Shown in pieces: positions 15,886 to 24,372 of a stretch of 64,000 nucleotides of DNA (positions within the stretch are counted from its first letter, which is position 1; every line of letters starts with the position of its first letter). The notes beneath the pieces were generated by a model. It searched no databases, was not told the DNA's origin, and worked only from the letters and a program-made list of their open reading frames with translations. The position numbers and the translations under genes were made by a program. Source of the DNA: Parabacteroides sp. PM6-13 (GTDB taxonomy: Bacteria; Bacteroidota; Bacteroidia; Bacteroidales; Tannerellaceae). The DNA lies in assembly GCF_029892605.1 (NCBI RefSeq), contig NZ_JARXWF010000008.1:126001-190000 (forward strand), written 5' to 3'.

Positions 15886-17118
15886 CTATTCTTCTCTACT
15901 TATCTGAAATCCCGCCGCTTTCAAGTCTTCCCAGTATCCCGGATAGCTTTTGCTTACCACCCCGGGCTCGGCAATGGTGATTCCTTCCGGGCGCGCCAAA
16001 GCTATCGGGGCAAAAGCCATCGCCATCCGATGATCTTCATAGGTGGCAATCACCGGATCTTTCTCCGCTTCGCATCGTTCGCCATCCCACTCCAGGATGC
16101 TGTTTGCCTTGTCTTTTAACACATACCCCAGTTTCCGCATCTCTGCCTTCAGGGCTTCAATACGGTCGGTCTCTTTGATCTTCAGGCTTTGCAATCCCGT
16201 GAACCGGAAAGGGATATTCCGCATCGCGCAGGCCACCACAAAGGTTTGCGCCAGATCGGGTTCCTCCACAAAATCATAATTCAACTTACGACAACTGTTC
16301 CCATTCGGTTTCAACACAACGCCTTCCGGTGTGAAAGTCGTGCCAATGCCCAGCTGCGCAAACAGTTTTGCTCCGGCGGCATCGCCTTGCAGGCTGTGTT
16401 TGAAAAGCCCTTTCAGCGTGATCTCCGCCCCCGGCGCCAACAGCGCAATCGCATACCAATACGAGGCTGCGCTCCAGTCGCTCTCTACCGTAAAGGGGAT
16501 CGGACGGTATTCGCCCGGGCGGATACGAATCCGATTGTCTGTCCATTCCGACATTACGCCGTATTGTTCCATCAGGCTGAGTGTCAATCGGATGTAGGGT
16601 TGCGAAATAACGGTTCCCTCCAGATGCAGTGTAAGCCCTTTCTCCATATACGGAGCAATCATCAACAGGGCCGAGATGTATTGGGAACTCACATCACCCG
16701 CCAGCGAGATCTCCCCTCCCTGCAGGGCGCTGCCCAAGATACGGAGCGGAGGATAGCCCTCTTTCTCCATATATTCGATCTTGGCTCCGAGGCTGTTGAG
16801 CGCGTCGACCAATATCCTGATCGGGCGGTTTTTCATTCGCTCCGTGCCAGTAATTGTCCATTCGCCCACGATCTTGGAAAGAAAAGCCGTCAAGAAACGC
16901 ATGGAGGTACCGGCCGCGCCGATGTCGAAGTGCGTATCGTTCGACTGAAGCGCACGCACCATCACTTTTGTATCATCGCAATCCGCCAGGTTCTGAACTT
17001 CCTGATCGCTATAACTTAGCGCATTCAGAATCAATACCCTGTTGCTGATGCTTTTGGAAGCAGGAAGTGTCACCGTAGCCCGAAGCGACCGCTCCGGCGC
17101 TTTGATCCTATATTTCAT
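15886..17118 (-). CDS. aroA: 3-phosphoshikimate 1-carboxyvinyltransferase (EPSP synthase)
   Basis: The 410-residue enzyme joins shikimate-3-phosphate with phosphoenolpyruvate in the chorismate pathway. The sequence shows A-S-K-S-I-S-N-R near the N terminus (Lys and Arg bind phosphate), N-L-A-D-C-D-D-T-K-V-M, G-A-A-G-T-S-M-R-F, and near the C terminus K-E-T-D-R-I and Y-E-D-H-R-M-A-M-A. Length is slightly under the usual 425-430. It is the first gene of the aroA / tlpA-like / membrane protein / permease / porW run and has its own promoter element at 17147-17154. Confidence 0.95.
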   Translation of the reverse strand: MKYRIKAPERSLRATVTLPASKSISNRVLILNALSYSDQEVQNLADCDDTKVMVRALQSNDTHFDIGAAGTSMRFLTAFLSKIVGEWTITGTERMKNRPIRILVDALNSLGAKIEYMEKEGYPPLRILGSALQGGEISLAGDVSSQYISALLMIAPYMEKGLTLHLEGTVISQPYIRLTLSLMEQYGVMSEWTDNRIRIRPGEYRPIPFTVESDWSAASYWYAIALLAPGAEITLKGLFKHSLQGDAAGAKLFAQLGIGTTFTPEGVVLKPNGNSCRKLNYDFVEEPDLAQTFVVACAMRNIPFRFTGLQSLKIKETDRIEALKAEMRKLGYVLKDKANSILEWDGERCEAEKDPVIATYEDHRMAMAFAPIALARPEGITIAEPGVVSKSYPGYWEDLKAAGFQISREE

Positions 17119-17146
17119 TTTTGCCTTACTCTTTAAGATAGAGAGA

Positions 17147-17154
17147 CAAAGGTA
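17147..17154 (-). promoter_or_regulatory. -7 promoter element of aroA
   Basis: The minus strand reads TACCTTTG, a full -7 match, 28 bases before the ATG at 17118. The -33 position would fall inside the end of the deacetylase gene; no clear TTG is seen there. Confidence 0.45.
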
Positions 17155-17171
17155 CGAATTTAATCTAAAAA

Positions 17172-18179
17172 CTACTTCGTAATACTAACAATCCCCCCAT
17201 CGGGAACAGCTTCGAACTGAATATAGGTTTGTCCGTCTATTTCGACCCGTTTCGAAGAAACAGCTTTTCCGTTTTGGGTCACATCCGCCTTCTCCCATTT
17301 CGCAGGCAGTTGTCTCCGAATGGTGAGGGGATACTGATAGATCGCATCATCCAATCCATCGGTCACCTCGAGCGTGATCTGCGTGGAAGAAAGGCTTACT
17401 TCTTTGATTGTTGCGGCATCTCTCTCTTTTATGTAGAGTACCACCTCTTTGAACGAGGCCACCCAGAAATCTTCTCTGACCTTATCCATATATTCCACGC
17501 TCTCGCGCAGAAATTCGGCCGTAACGGGCGAATAGCTGTTGTCGTCGATCCCGTGCATCATCAATACCAGCCAGCCGTTTTCGGCTGTGGCCATGGCGAG
17601 CTTCTCTTGGAATGCCGGCAGGTCGTTCACCCCCAGGCTGCCGCAGTTGATGGCGCTGATGTTATAGAAATCGGCTGGTGTCTTCGCTACGATACGTCCC
17701 GAGCAGATTCGCCCGGCGATGAAGTATTGACTGATTGTTTTCACATCGCCGACCGCGCAATTGGGGTAAGCGATTGTCATGCCGTTTTCATTCGTAACAC
17801 CCAGTTCCGAATGAAGAATCGATATCGATTCGGTGTATTGTTTTATCTGTTCTTCCACCGTAAGCCGCCCCAAGACCGGATGCGACACCGTATGGCTTCC
17901 TACTTCGTGCCCATTGGCCACCGCCCGGCGAATATCATCCCAGTTTGGCCCCCAGGCAGGAACGGGATAAAGGGTCAGTTTAAAGTCATATTGGTCGAAA
18001 AGCGGAACGGCAATGGCAAACTGATTCGGACAATGATCGTCAAAAGTGTAGGAAACAGCAGCTCGCGTGAAGTCTTTCCAATCCGCGATTTCATAAACAC
18101 CCGGTTCCGGCTTTGTGGAACAACTACTACACACCACCACTGCCCCTACCAGGAAGGTGAACAAAGTTTTACTTTTCAT
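17172..18179 (-). CDS. Polysaccharide deacetylase-family lipoprotein (NodB-like)
   Basis: The 335-residue protein carries a lipoprotein signal ending C-S-S-C (Cys20). The NodB domain shows motif 1 Y-T-F-D-D (44-48) and motif 2 S-H-T-V-S-H-P (His96 and His100 for the metal). A later M-M-H-G-I-D-D could supply the motif 5 histidine. The C-terminal 90 residues form a separate beta-rich domain. Enzymes of this fold remove N- or O-acetyl groups from glycans such as peptidoglycan or capsule. It stands behind the MscS gene but has its own -7 element. Its substrate cannot be told. Confidence 0.85.
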   Translation of the reverse strand: MKSKTLFTFLVGAVVVCSSCSTKPEPGVYEIADWKDFTRAAVSYTFDDHCPNQFAIAVPLFDQYDFKLTLYPVPAWGPNWDDIRRAVANGHEVGSHTVSHPVLGRLTVEEQIKQYTESISILHSELGVTNENGMTIAYPNCAVGDVKTISQYFIAGRICSGRIVAKTPADFYNISAINCGSLGVNDLPAFQEKLAMATAENGWLVLMMHGIDDNSYSPVTAEFLRESVEYMDKVREDFWVASFKEVVLYIKERDAATIKEVSLSSTQITLEVTDGLDDAIYQYPLTIRRQLPAKWEKADVTQNGKAVSSKRVEIDGQTYIQFEAVPDGGIVSITK

Positions 18180-18202
18180 ATCGATTCATTTTTATGGTTT
18201 TA

Positions 18203-18210
18203 CAAATATA
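18203..18210 (-). promoter_or_regulatory. -7 promoter element of the deacetylase gene
   Basis: The minus strand reads TATATTTG, a full -7 match, 24 bases before the ATG at 18179 and directly after the stop of the mscS-like gene. Confidence 0.45.
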
Positions 18211-18750
18211 TTACATATCTATGGCTTTTGTATCATCGTCTTTCACCGACACGATTTTCTGAAGAAAAAGATTGTTGGGAATAACGATCAGTTCCTGCTC
18301 GTCTGTCCGGATATGGGTATAAAACGTATGTATATCTTCGATCGTGGCAATGATGGGAATGTCTTTATCAATAATATGGATGCGATCGCCAATACGGAAA
18401 GGAGCGTTGAAATACATGACAATACCTGCTGTGATATTGCTAAGCACCGACCATTGGGCAAAGAAAGCGACCCCAATCACGGCAAAGATCGAAGAGAGAC
18501 CGATTAACAGGTTCTGCGGGCGCACACCCCAAATAACGGCTAATACAAAAAGGAAGGTAACATTCAGGATAATGTTCAAGATCCGTTTGACATGCGCCCT
18601 CCTTTTCTCCGATTTCTGCAAAAGCAGGCCATATTGAAAGATCAATTTTTGAATAATATACTTTGATAACGGCAATAATACGATCGCTATCAGGGTCGCC
18701 ACTATTTGTGGGAGATACATTTTTATTTCCATCGGAATCAATTTAATCAT
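18211..18750 (-). CDS. Small MscS-family mechanosensitive channel
   Basis: Starting at the ATG at 18750 gives 179 residues; the open frame extends to a TTG at 18783, and the ATG at 18732 is another choice. Two hydrophobic segments precede the pore-helix region G-L-S-S-I-F-A-V-I-G-V-A-F-F-A-Q. After it comes the beta domain with P-F-R-I-G-D-R-I and I-P-N-N-L-F, both MscS signatures. It is shorter than E. coli MscS and lacks most of the C-terminal cytoplasmic cage. The protein would release solutes when membrane tension rises. It follows the 427-residue unknown gene closely. Confidence 0.85.
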   Translation of the reverse strand: MIKLIPMEIKMYLPQIVATLIAIVLLPLSKYIIQKLIFQYGLLLQKSEKRRAHVKRILNIILNVTFLFVLAVIWGVRPQNLLIGLSSIFAVIGVAFFAQWSVLSNITAGIVMYFNAPFRIGDRIHIIDKDIPIIATIEDIHTFYTHIRTDEQELIVIPNNLFLQKIVSVKDDDTKAIDM

Positions 18751-18791
18751 AGAACAATCGTGCAAGTAGAAAGTTCGAACCAATTCGCTTC

Positions 18792-20075
18792 TTAAGGCGA
18801 TGCCACAGGGGTCAATTCGATTTCCTCAAAGGCCTTGGGTAGTGTGATCAGCTTTCGGTCGATTTCTATCTTCTTATCCATGCCTCGCTCGCCTTTGATG
18901 ATGTAGTATTTGGCCGTGTCCATCGACATCTTTTTCAGGAAAGCCTCTTTGACGCGTGAGAGTTTCTCGTTGATCGATCCCTCCAGCGGGTTGCACATTC
19001 GGTTGATGCTTTCAATCATGTCCTGCTGGTTCTCGCGATAGGACAACAATTTGTAAATCTCTAACAATTCCGTCTTGTAATCGATGAGCGATTTGAGGCT
19101 GATCCCCTCCGGGTGGCGCAGGAAAAGGATAAACAGCGATTTAGGCAGTGGAGTCATCTCGATCTCCAGCTGATTGAAGTCCGGGAGAAAAATCCTGTAA
19201 TCGTTGCTCATAAAGAGTCGGCTTGGGCGGAAGCGTTTCTCTTCTTCGTTCTTGAACAAAAGCTCGCCGATCTCTTTCAATAATAAATCATAAAAGCCCA
19301 GTTCTTTTGCATTCTGAATGGCGGACTTGATCTGATCGATCAATAGGATCCCTTCCGAGGGGGGTATTGCCTGTTCGCAATCCATTTCGTCGAATAGACC
19401 GGAGACCTTGTCAAACAATGGATGAAAGGAAGGTTTCTTCTCTTTGCGTTCGGTTTGTTCGATCTCTTGCAGCTTGTCGGGAAAAGTACAGGAGGATTTT
19501 GGGGAGCTATAAGTGCTCAGGCTTTCTTGCGAAACAGATCCCAGGTTTAGCACTTTCAAGAGAGGAGAAACAGACTCTATATAATGATCGATCTGCTGAT
19601 TGATCTCTTTTTTGCTTCCCTCCTGTAAAGTCACATATTCATAGACGAATCCCCCTTCATTATCTTCCTCCAAATAGCGGAAGAAACCGGGATGAATCAC
19701 TCCTTCATACGGGAGGGAGGCGAAGAGAATTTGGGACATAGAGTCGGTCTGCGGGACGGTCGGGTGTAGCGATGCGCGTCTCAGCGTGTGGATGACAGGG
19801 AAATAATAAGACAATAATTCCTGCAAGAGAGAAGGTCCCAGTTGGCGATCGACCACCGGCATATAGATGAAATCGGCCAACGGATTAACCTTTTTTAGTT
19901 CGGAGAGGATCGTATCGTATTGTTGGCTGAGTAGCTTGTTTATCTTTTTATGATAGGCACCCTCCACATAGATGATCTGATGGGGAAGAAGTTTCAAATC
20001 GTTTTCAGACTTGAGGAGGAATCGATGATCCTCCCAACGGATCTCCTTTGTCGTAAAAAATTGGTCGAATAGCAT
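18792..20075 (-). CDS. Conserved protein of unknown function facing a VWA gene
   Basis: This 427-residue soluble protein has no signal peptide or membrane segment. The N-terminal half has no motif I know. A Ser/Lys/Glu-rich linker (about 180-220) separates it from a C-terminal half that contains L-F-I-L-F-L-R-H-P-E-G-I, then N-E-K-L-S-R-V-K-E-A-F and Y-Y-I-I-K-G-E-R-G-M-D-K-K-I. I have seen this C-terminal arrangement, which looks like a winged-helix-type fold, in other Bacteroidetes proteins without known function. The gene is transcribed away from the VWA gene at 20198 across a 122-base gap, and mscS follows it. Confidence 0.55.
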   Translation of the reverse strand: MLFDQFFTTKEIRWEDHRFLLKSENDLKLLPHQIIYVEGAYHKKINKLLSQQYDTILSELKKVNPLADFIYMPVVDRQLGPSLLQELLSYYFPVIHTLRRASLHPTVPQTDSMSQILFASLPYEGVIHPGFFRYLEEDNEGGFVYEYVTLQEGSKKEINQQIDHYIESVSPLLKVLNLGSVSQESLSTYSSPKSSCTFPDKLQEIEQTERKEKKPSFHPLFDKVSGLFDEMDCEQAIPPSEGILLIDQIKSAIQNAKELGFYDLLLKEIGELLFKNEEEKRFRPSRLFMSNDYRIFLPDFNQLEIEMTPLPKSLFILFLRHPEGISLKSLIDYKTELLEIYKLLSYRENQQDMIESINRMCNPLEGSINEKLSRVKEAFLKKMSMDTAKYYIIKGERGMDKKIEIDRKLITLPKAFEEIELTPVASP

Positions 20076-20101
20076 ATTGTCCGAGTTGTTTTACTTTTTC
20101 T

Positions 20102-20136
20102 CAAATATATAAAATATTATCTGCAAGGTTGCAAAA
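20102..20136 (-). promoter_or_regulatory. Promoter of the 427-residue unknown gene
   Basis: The minus strand reads TATATTTG (20102-20109) with TTTTG at 20132-20136. The spacing of 22 bases is slightly longer than usual. The ATG is at 20075. Confidence 0.4.
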
Positions 20137-20197
20137 GTCGGATCCCCTTTTCAGAAACAGGGATATTTGCGCATAGAAACATTAAACAATAGAAGTC

Positions 20198-20839
20198 ATG
20201 AAAGTAAGAGTGTACAATTTAATTATTTTAGATGAGAGCGGATCTATGCAGTCTATTCACAGAGAGTCGGTAAACGGATTAAACGAGACCCTGCAAACGA
20301 TTCAATCGGCACAGAAAGCGCACGGGGAGTTGCAGGAGCATCTGGTGACCCTGGTTTTTTTCAACTCCAATGGGATACGGACGATTCTGGAGAATAGACC
20401 GATTGAGGAGGTCAAACTATTGAAGATGGAGGATTTTAGCCCGAACGCTTGCACACCGCTTTTTGACGCGATGGGCAGCACCTTGTCGAAGTTGCGCTAT
20501 CAATTAAACAAAGAGGAGAAACATCAGGTGTTGGTCACCATTATTACGGATGGCGAGGAGAACTCTTCCAGGGAGTATTCCGGGAAGATGATCAAAAATA
20601 TGGTGGGCGAACTGAAAGAGCTGGGCTGGGTGTTTGCTTACATCGGAGCCAATCAAGATGTGGATAAGGTGGCTGAGTCCATGAATATAGAGAACCGTAT
20701 GTGTTTTGAAGCAAGCCCGGAAGGCAGCCGAAGAATGGCTCAACGATTAAGCCGTAGCCGATCCGGTTTCTATAATAGAATCTCGGAGCAGCTCTTTGAT
20801 AAGGATATAAACCTGCAGGACAATTTTTTTGAAGATTAA
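20198..20839 (+). CDS. VWA-domain protein (TerY-like)
   Basis: The 213-residue protein is a single von Willebrand factor A domain without signal peptide, so it is probably cytoplasmic. The metal site is complete: D-E-S-G-S (Asp12, Ser14, Ser16), Thr86 in N-A-C-T-P-L-F-D, and Asp118 in I-T-D-G-E-E-N-S. The C terminus (150-213) is basic with R-R-M-A-Q-R-L-S-R-S-R-S. Stand-alone VWA proteins of this kind bind partner proteins through the metal, as TerY does in tellurite/stress clusters. It faces the unknown 427-residue gene. A hairpin follows the stop. Confidence 0.85.
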   Translation: MKVRVYNLIILDESGSMQSIHRESVNGLNETLQTIQSAQKAHGELQEHLVTLVFFNSNGIRTILENRPIEEVKLLKMEDFSPNACTPLFDAMGSTLSKLRYQLNKEEKHQVLVTIITDGEENSSREYSGKMIKNMVGELKELGWVFAYIGANQDVDKVAESMNIENRMCFEASPEGSRRMAQRLSRSRSGFYNRISEQLFDKDINLQDNFFED

Positions 20840-20866
20840 TGCACACCCTTTTTTCGAGGCAGGTTG

Positions 20867-20902
20867 GAGAATCTTTTCGGGGTAACAGCTGAAAAGATTC
20901 TC
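20867..20902 (+). terminator. Hairpin after the VWA gene
   Basis: GAGAATCTTTTC-ggggtaacag-ct-GAAAAGATTCTC is a 12-base-pair stem 28 bases after the VWA stop codon. Only a short T-poor tail follows (tgttgtta), so it may be an imperfect terminator or an RNA-stabilising hairpin. Confidence 0.55.
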
Positions 20903-20913
20903 TGTTGTTAAAA

Positions 20914-20931
20914 TATGTGCTCGCACACATA
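20914..20931. promoter_or_regulatory. Palindrome upstream of the hexuronate promoter, possible operator
   Basis: TATGTG-ctcgca-CACATA is a symmetric 18-base site about 20 bases upstream of the -7 element at 20951. The position fits an operator for a regulator of the hexuronate genes; no regulator gene is next to it. Confidence 0.3.
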
Positions 20932-20950
20932 GTTTCAGAAAGAAATGTAG

Positions 20951-20958
20951 TATATTTG
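20951..20958 (+). promoter_or_regulatory. -7 promoter element of the hexuronate operon
   Basis: TATATTTG matches the -7 consensus fully, 85 bases before the ATG at 21044. No TTG is seen at the -33 distance, as is common for regulated promoters in this phylum. Confidence 0.45.
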
Positions 20959-21043
20959 TCGCGATGAGGAATTATCCCTCTGAAAGTGAGAGAATAAAAG
21001 AGAAAACAGAACGTGACGAATTTTACTAAAAGAATAAGAAGCT

Positions 21044-21856
21044 ATGAACAATTTATTTGATGTTAAAGGGCTGGTCGTGGTCATCACGGGCGGCGCCGGT
21101 ATTTTAGGACGTGGCATCGGCGGCTATCTGGCCGAACAGGGTGCCCATGTAGTGATCCTTGACCGGGACGAAGCGGCCGGTAACCAACTGGTAAACGAGA
21201 TACGTCAGAAGGGAGGCGAAGCGCTTTTCCTGACGACAGATGTGATGAGTAAAGAGGTACTGGAGAAGAACCGGGAAGATATTGTGGCGCAATACGGACG
21301 GATCGATGTCTTGTTGAATGCCGCCGGTGGCAATATGGCGGGAGCGACCATTCCGCCGGATAAGACCATCTTGGATCTGGAGATCGACGCCTTCCGCAAG
21401 GTGGTCGACCTGAACCTGTTCGGAACGGTGATTCCTTCGATGGTTTTCCTCCCCGAAATAGCCAAACAGCCCAAAGGGAGCATTGTGAACTTTGCGTCCA
21501 TCTCTTCGTTGCGCCCGCTTACACGCGTCGTGGGGTATGGCTGTGCCAAAGCAGCAATCGCCAACTTCACCAAATACCTGGCGGCCGAGCTGGCACAGAA
21601 ATTTGGTAATCACCTGCGCGTCAACGCGATTGTGCCGGGCTTCTTTATCACCCAGCAGAACGAATCGCTCTTATTGAATCCGGATGGATCATACACCGAT
21701 CGTTCGAAATCGATCTTGGGACACACACCGTTCAACCGCTTTGGTGAACCGGAAGAACTCTTCGGAACGATCCACTACCTGATCAGCGACGCCTCGAAAT
21801 TTGTGACCGGCACATTGGCCATCGTAGATGGAGGGTTTGATGCCTATACCATTTAA
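21044..21856 (+). CDS. SDR oxidoreductase, probable D-fructuronate reductase (mannonate oxidoreductase)
   Basis: The 270-residue short-chain dehydrogenase has the cofactor motif T-G-G-A-G-I-L-G-R-G (15-24), N-A-A-G-G, and the catalytic pair Y-G-C-A-K with an upstream Ser in F-A-S-I-S-S. It lies directly before uxuA, kdgK and eda, so the likely reaction is NAD(P)H-dependent reduction of D-fructuronate to D-mannonate. It replaces the unrelated long-chain UxuB of E. coli. The family is certain; the substrate is inferred from the operon. Confidence 0.85.
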   Translation: MNNLFDVKGLVVVITGGAGILGRGIGGYLAEQGAHVVILDRDEAAGNQLVNEIRQKGGEALFLTTDVMSKEVLEKNREDIVAQYGRIDVLLNAAGGNMAGATIPPDKTILDLEIDAFRKVVDLNLFGTVIPSMVFLPEIAKQPKGSIVNFASISSLRPLTRVVGYGCAKAAIANFTKYLAAELAQKFGNHLRVNAIVPGFFITQQNESLLLNPDGSYTDRSKSILGHTPFNRFGEPEELFGTIHYLISDASKFVTGTLAIVDGGFDAYTI

Positions 21857-21932
21857 TTGATAATTGATAATTGATAATTGATGGTTGAAAAATTCATAAT
21901 TCATAATTCATAACTCATAATTTATAATTACC
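21857..21932. repeat. Tandem AT-rich heptamers between the SDR gene and uxuA
   Basis: TTGATAA is repeated about four times in a row, then TTCATAA-type heptamers about four times. The two halves share the same period but are not perfect inverses. Together with 24285-24366 they interrupt an otherwise continuous catabolic operon. Confidence 0.6.
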
Positions 21933-23111
21933 ATGTTTCTATGTGAACAATCCTGGCGGTGGTACGGGCCGAATGATCCCGTTAGCTTAGCCGATATTTG
22001 CCAGGCCGGGGCAACCGGTATCGTAACCGCCCTTCATCATATTCCGAACGGAGAAGTTTGGACGGTAGAAGAAATCATGAAACGCAAACAGGAGGTCGAA
22101 GCCTATGGTTTGAAATGGGTCGCCGTTGAAAGCGTACCTGTTCATGAACATATCAAAACCCAGACGGGCGACTTCCAACAGTATATCGACAACTACAAAG
22201 AGAGCCTGCGGAACTTAGGACAGTGCGGAATCGATGTGGTGACCTATAACTTTATGCCTGTCCTCGACTGGACACGTACGGACCTCCTCTATGAGATGCC
22301 CGACGGATCGAAAGCGCTCCGCTTCGAACGGGCGGCTTTCATGGCGTTCGACCTGTTTATCCTGAAACGTCCGGGCGCGGAAGCAGAATATACCGATGCT
22401 GAAAAGGCGAAGGCTAAAGCTCGTTTCGACCAAATGACGGATGCCGACAAACAACTGCTCACCCGCAACATCATTGCCGGACTGCCGGGATCGGAAGAGA
22501 GCTTCACGGTGGAACAATTCCAGGAAGCACTCGACCGCTATCAGGACATCGACGCAGAACAGCTGCGTGCCAACCTGATCTATTTCCTGCGTGAGATCAC
22601 GCCGATAGCCGATGAGGCAGGTGTTATGTTGGTGATTCATCCCGACGACCCCCCTTACCCGATTCTCGGATTGCCGCGTATATTGAGTACGGAGGATGAT
22701 TTCCGCCGGATCGTGGAAGCGGTGCCCAACAAGAGCAATGGTCTTTGTCTCTGTACAGGCTCCTATGGCGTACGCGCCGATAACGACCTGGCCGGCATGA
22801 TCACCCGTTGGGGCGAACGCATCTATTTCGTGCATTTCCGCAGCACCAAAAGCAACGAAGAGGGCGACTTCTTTGAAGCCAACCACCTGGAAGGCGATGT
22901 TGATATGTATGCTGTGATGAAAGCCCTGTTGGAAGTAGAACAGAAGGAAGGTCGTCGCATTGTGATGCGTCCGGACCATGGACACCTGATGATCGACGAC
23001 CTACATAAAAAGACCAATCCGGGCTATTCCTGCATAGGACGTCTGCGCGGCTTGGCCGAGTTGCGCGGGCTGGAAATGGGCATTGCTAAGTCGATGGAGT
23101 TAAACAAGTAG
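21933..23111 (+). CDS. uxuA: D-mannonate dehydratase
   Basis: The 392-residue enzyme dehydrates D-mannonate to 2-keto-3-deoxygluconate. It begins with the family text W-R-W-Y-G-P-N-D and has [36 protein letters not shown] near F-V-H-F, and M-R-P-D-H-G-H near the C terminus, which provide the metal and substrate ligands of UxuA. Length is normal for the family. It is the second gene of the hexuronate operon. Confidence 0.95.
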   Translation: MFLCEQSWRWYGPNDPVSLADICQAGATGIVTALHHIPNGEVWTVEEIMKRKQEVEAYGLKWVAVESVPVHEHIKTQTGDFQQYIDNYKESLRNLGQCGIDVVTYNFMPVLDWTRTDLLYEMPDGSKALRFERAAFMAFDLFILKRPGAEAEYTDAEKAKAKARFDQMTDADKQLLTRNIIAGLPGSEESFTVEQFQEALDRYQDIDAEQLRANLIYFLREITPIADEAGVMLVIHPDDPPYPILGLPRILSTEDDFRRIVEAVPNKSNGLCLCTGSYGVRADNDLAGMITRWGERIYFVHFRSTKSNEEGDFFEANHLEGDVDMYAVMKALLEVEQKEGRRIVMRPDHGHLMIDDLHKKTNPGYSCIGRLRGLAELRGLEMGIAKSMELNK

Positions 23112-23147
23112 TAAGTAGGTAAGTGAGATACAAAAAAATAAAATAAT

Positions 23148-23155
23148 TACATTTG
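23148..23155 (+). promoter_or_regulatory. -7 promoter element before kdgK
   Basis: TACATTTG fits the -7 consensus and lies 78 bases before the ATG at 23233. It could give kdgK and eda a start of transcription separate from the SDR-uxuA pair. Confidence 0.4.
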
Positions 23156-23232
23156 CACCTTGAAATAGCTTGCCTCAGTATGGAGCGGCTGTTTCTATGG
23201 CTTGGTTACTTATAACTAATAGAATAAATAGA

Positions 23233-24276
23233 ATGGAAAAAAAAGTTGTCACCTTTGGGGAGATCATGTTGCGCCTGGCAACTCCCGACTATCTCCGTTT
23301 CAATCAAACGGATAAACTGAATGCTACCTTTGGAGGAGGAGAAGCGAACGTTGCTGTGTCATTGGCTAACTATGGCCTGCCGGTGGAGTTTGTTACCCGT
23401 CTTCCGAAGAATGATATCGCTCGTGCTTGCGTGCAGGACCTGCGCAAATATGGCGTAGGGACCGACCGCATTGTTTACGGAGGCGATCGTTTGGGTATCT
23501 ATTTCCTGGAAACAGGAGCGGTGGCTCGTGCCAGTAAAGTGGTATACGATCGTGCTTATTCATCTATCTCACAGATCGAACCGGGCATGATCAACTGGGA
23601 CGAAGTGTTGAAAGACGCCTCTTGGTTCCACTGGACCGGTATCACACCGGCTATCTCGCAGGGCGCTGCCGACGTATGTCTGGAAGCGGCTCAGGCGGCT
23701 AATCGCCTGGGTGTGCCGGTAAGCTGCGACATCAACTACCGCAAAAACCTTTGGAAATATGGCAAAACAGCTACGGAAGTGATGCCGGCGTTGGTGGAAT
23801 GTTGTGATGTGGTTTTGGGAAATGAAGAGGATTGCGAAAAGGTATTCGGCATCAAACCGGAAGGATTCGACGTAACAGCTACTCACGGAGAGGTGAATGC
23901 CGCTGAGTTTGAATCGGTTTGCGAACAGATGCAGAAGCGTTTCCCGCGGGCTAAGAAGGTGATTATCACCCTGCGTGGCGCGATCAATGCCAACCACAAT
24001 ACCTGGGGAGGCGTACTGTATGCCGACAAAACGCTCTATCAGTCGAAACGTTACGACATTACCCATATCGTTGACCGCGTGGGTGGTGGCGACTCATTCA
24101 TGGGTGGCTTGATCTATGGCTTGATCACCTGGCCGAACGACAACCAGAAAGCGTTGGAATTTGCCGTGGCAGCCTCTTGTCTGAAGCATACCGTCTATGG
24201 CGATTACAACCAGGTAACTGTCGACGAAGTAGAAAAACTAATGGCAGGCGACGGTTCCGGCCGTGTTTCACGATAA
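23233..24276 (+). CDS. kdgK: 2-keto-3-deoxygluconate kinase (PfkB family)
   Basis: The ATG at 23233 gives 347 residues and the normal PfkB start M-E-K-K-V-V-T-F-G-E; the open frame reaches 23170, but that leader is not family-like and would lie close to the promoter. Motifs are F-G-G-G-E-A-N-V-A-V near residue 34 and D-R-V-G-G-G-D-S-F near 276, the second with Gly in place of the usual Ala and Asp as catalytic base. The enzyme phosphorylates KDG to KDPG with ATP. Its place between uxuA and eda fixes the assignment. Confidence 0.92.
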   Translation: MEKKVVTFGEIMLRLATPDYLRFNQTDKLNATFGGGEANVAVSLANYGLPVEFVTRLPKNDIARACVQDLRKYGVGTDRIVYGGDRLGIYFLETGAVARASKVVYDRAYSSISQIEPGMINWDEVLKDASWFHWTGITPAISQGAADVCLEAAQAANRLGVPVSCDINYRKNLWKYGKTATEVMPALVECCDVVLGNEEDCEKVFGIKPEGFDVTATHGEVNAAEFESVCEQMQKRFPRAKKVIITLRGAINANHNTWGGVLYADKTLYQSKRYDITHIVDRVGGGDSFMGGLIYGLITWPNDNQKALEFAVAASCLKHTVYGDYNQVTVDEVEKLMAGDGSGRVSR

Positions 24277-24284
24277 AACGCATA

Positions 24285-24366
24285 AATGCGAATTATGAAT
24301 TATTAATTATGAATTATGAGGGTTTCCTTCTCAATTCATAATTCATAATTCACAATTCATAATTAA
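24285..24366. repeat. AT-rich inverted heptamer array between kdgK and eda
   Basis: The left half repeats AATTATGAATTAT and ends TTATGAG; after ggtttcctt the right half runs CTCAATTCATAATTCATAATTC. The halves can pair into a long weak hairpin. It lies inside the operon, 7 bases before the eda start codon, so it could affect readthrough or translation of eda. Confidence 0.65.
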
Positions 24367-24372
24367 GATAGT

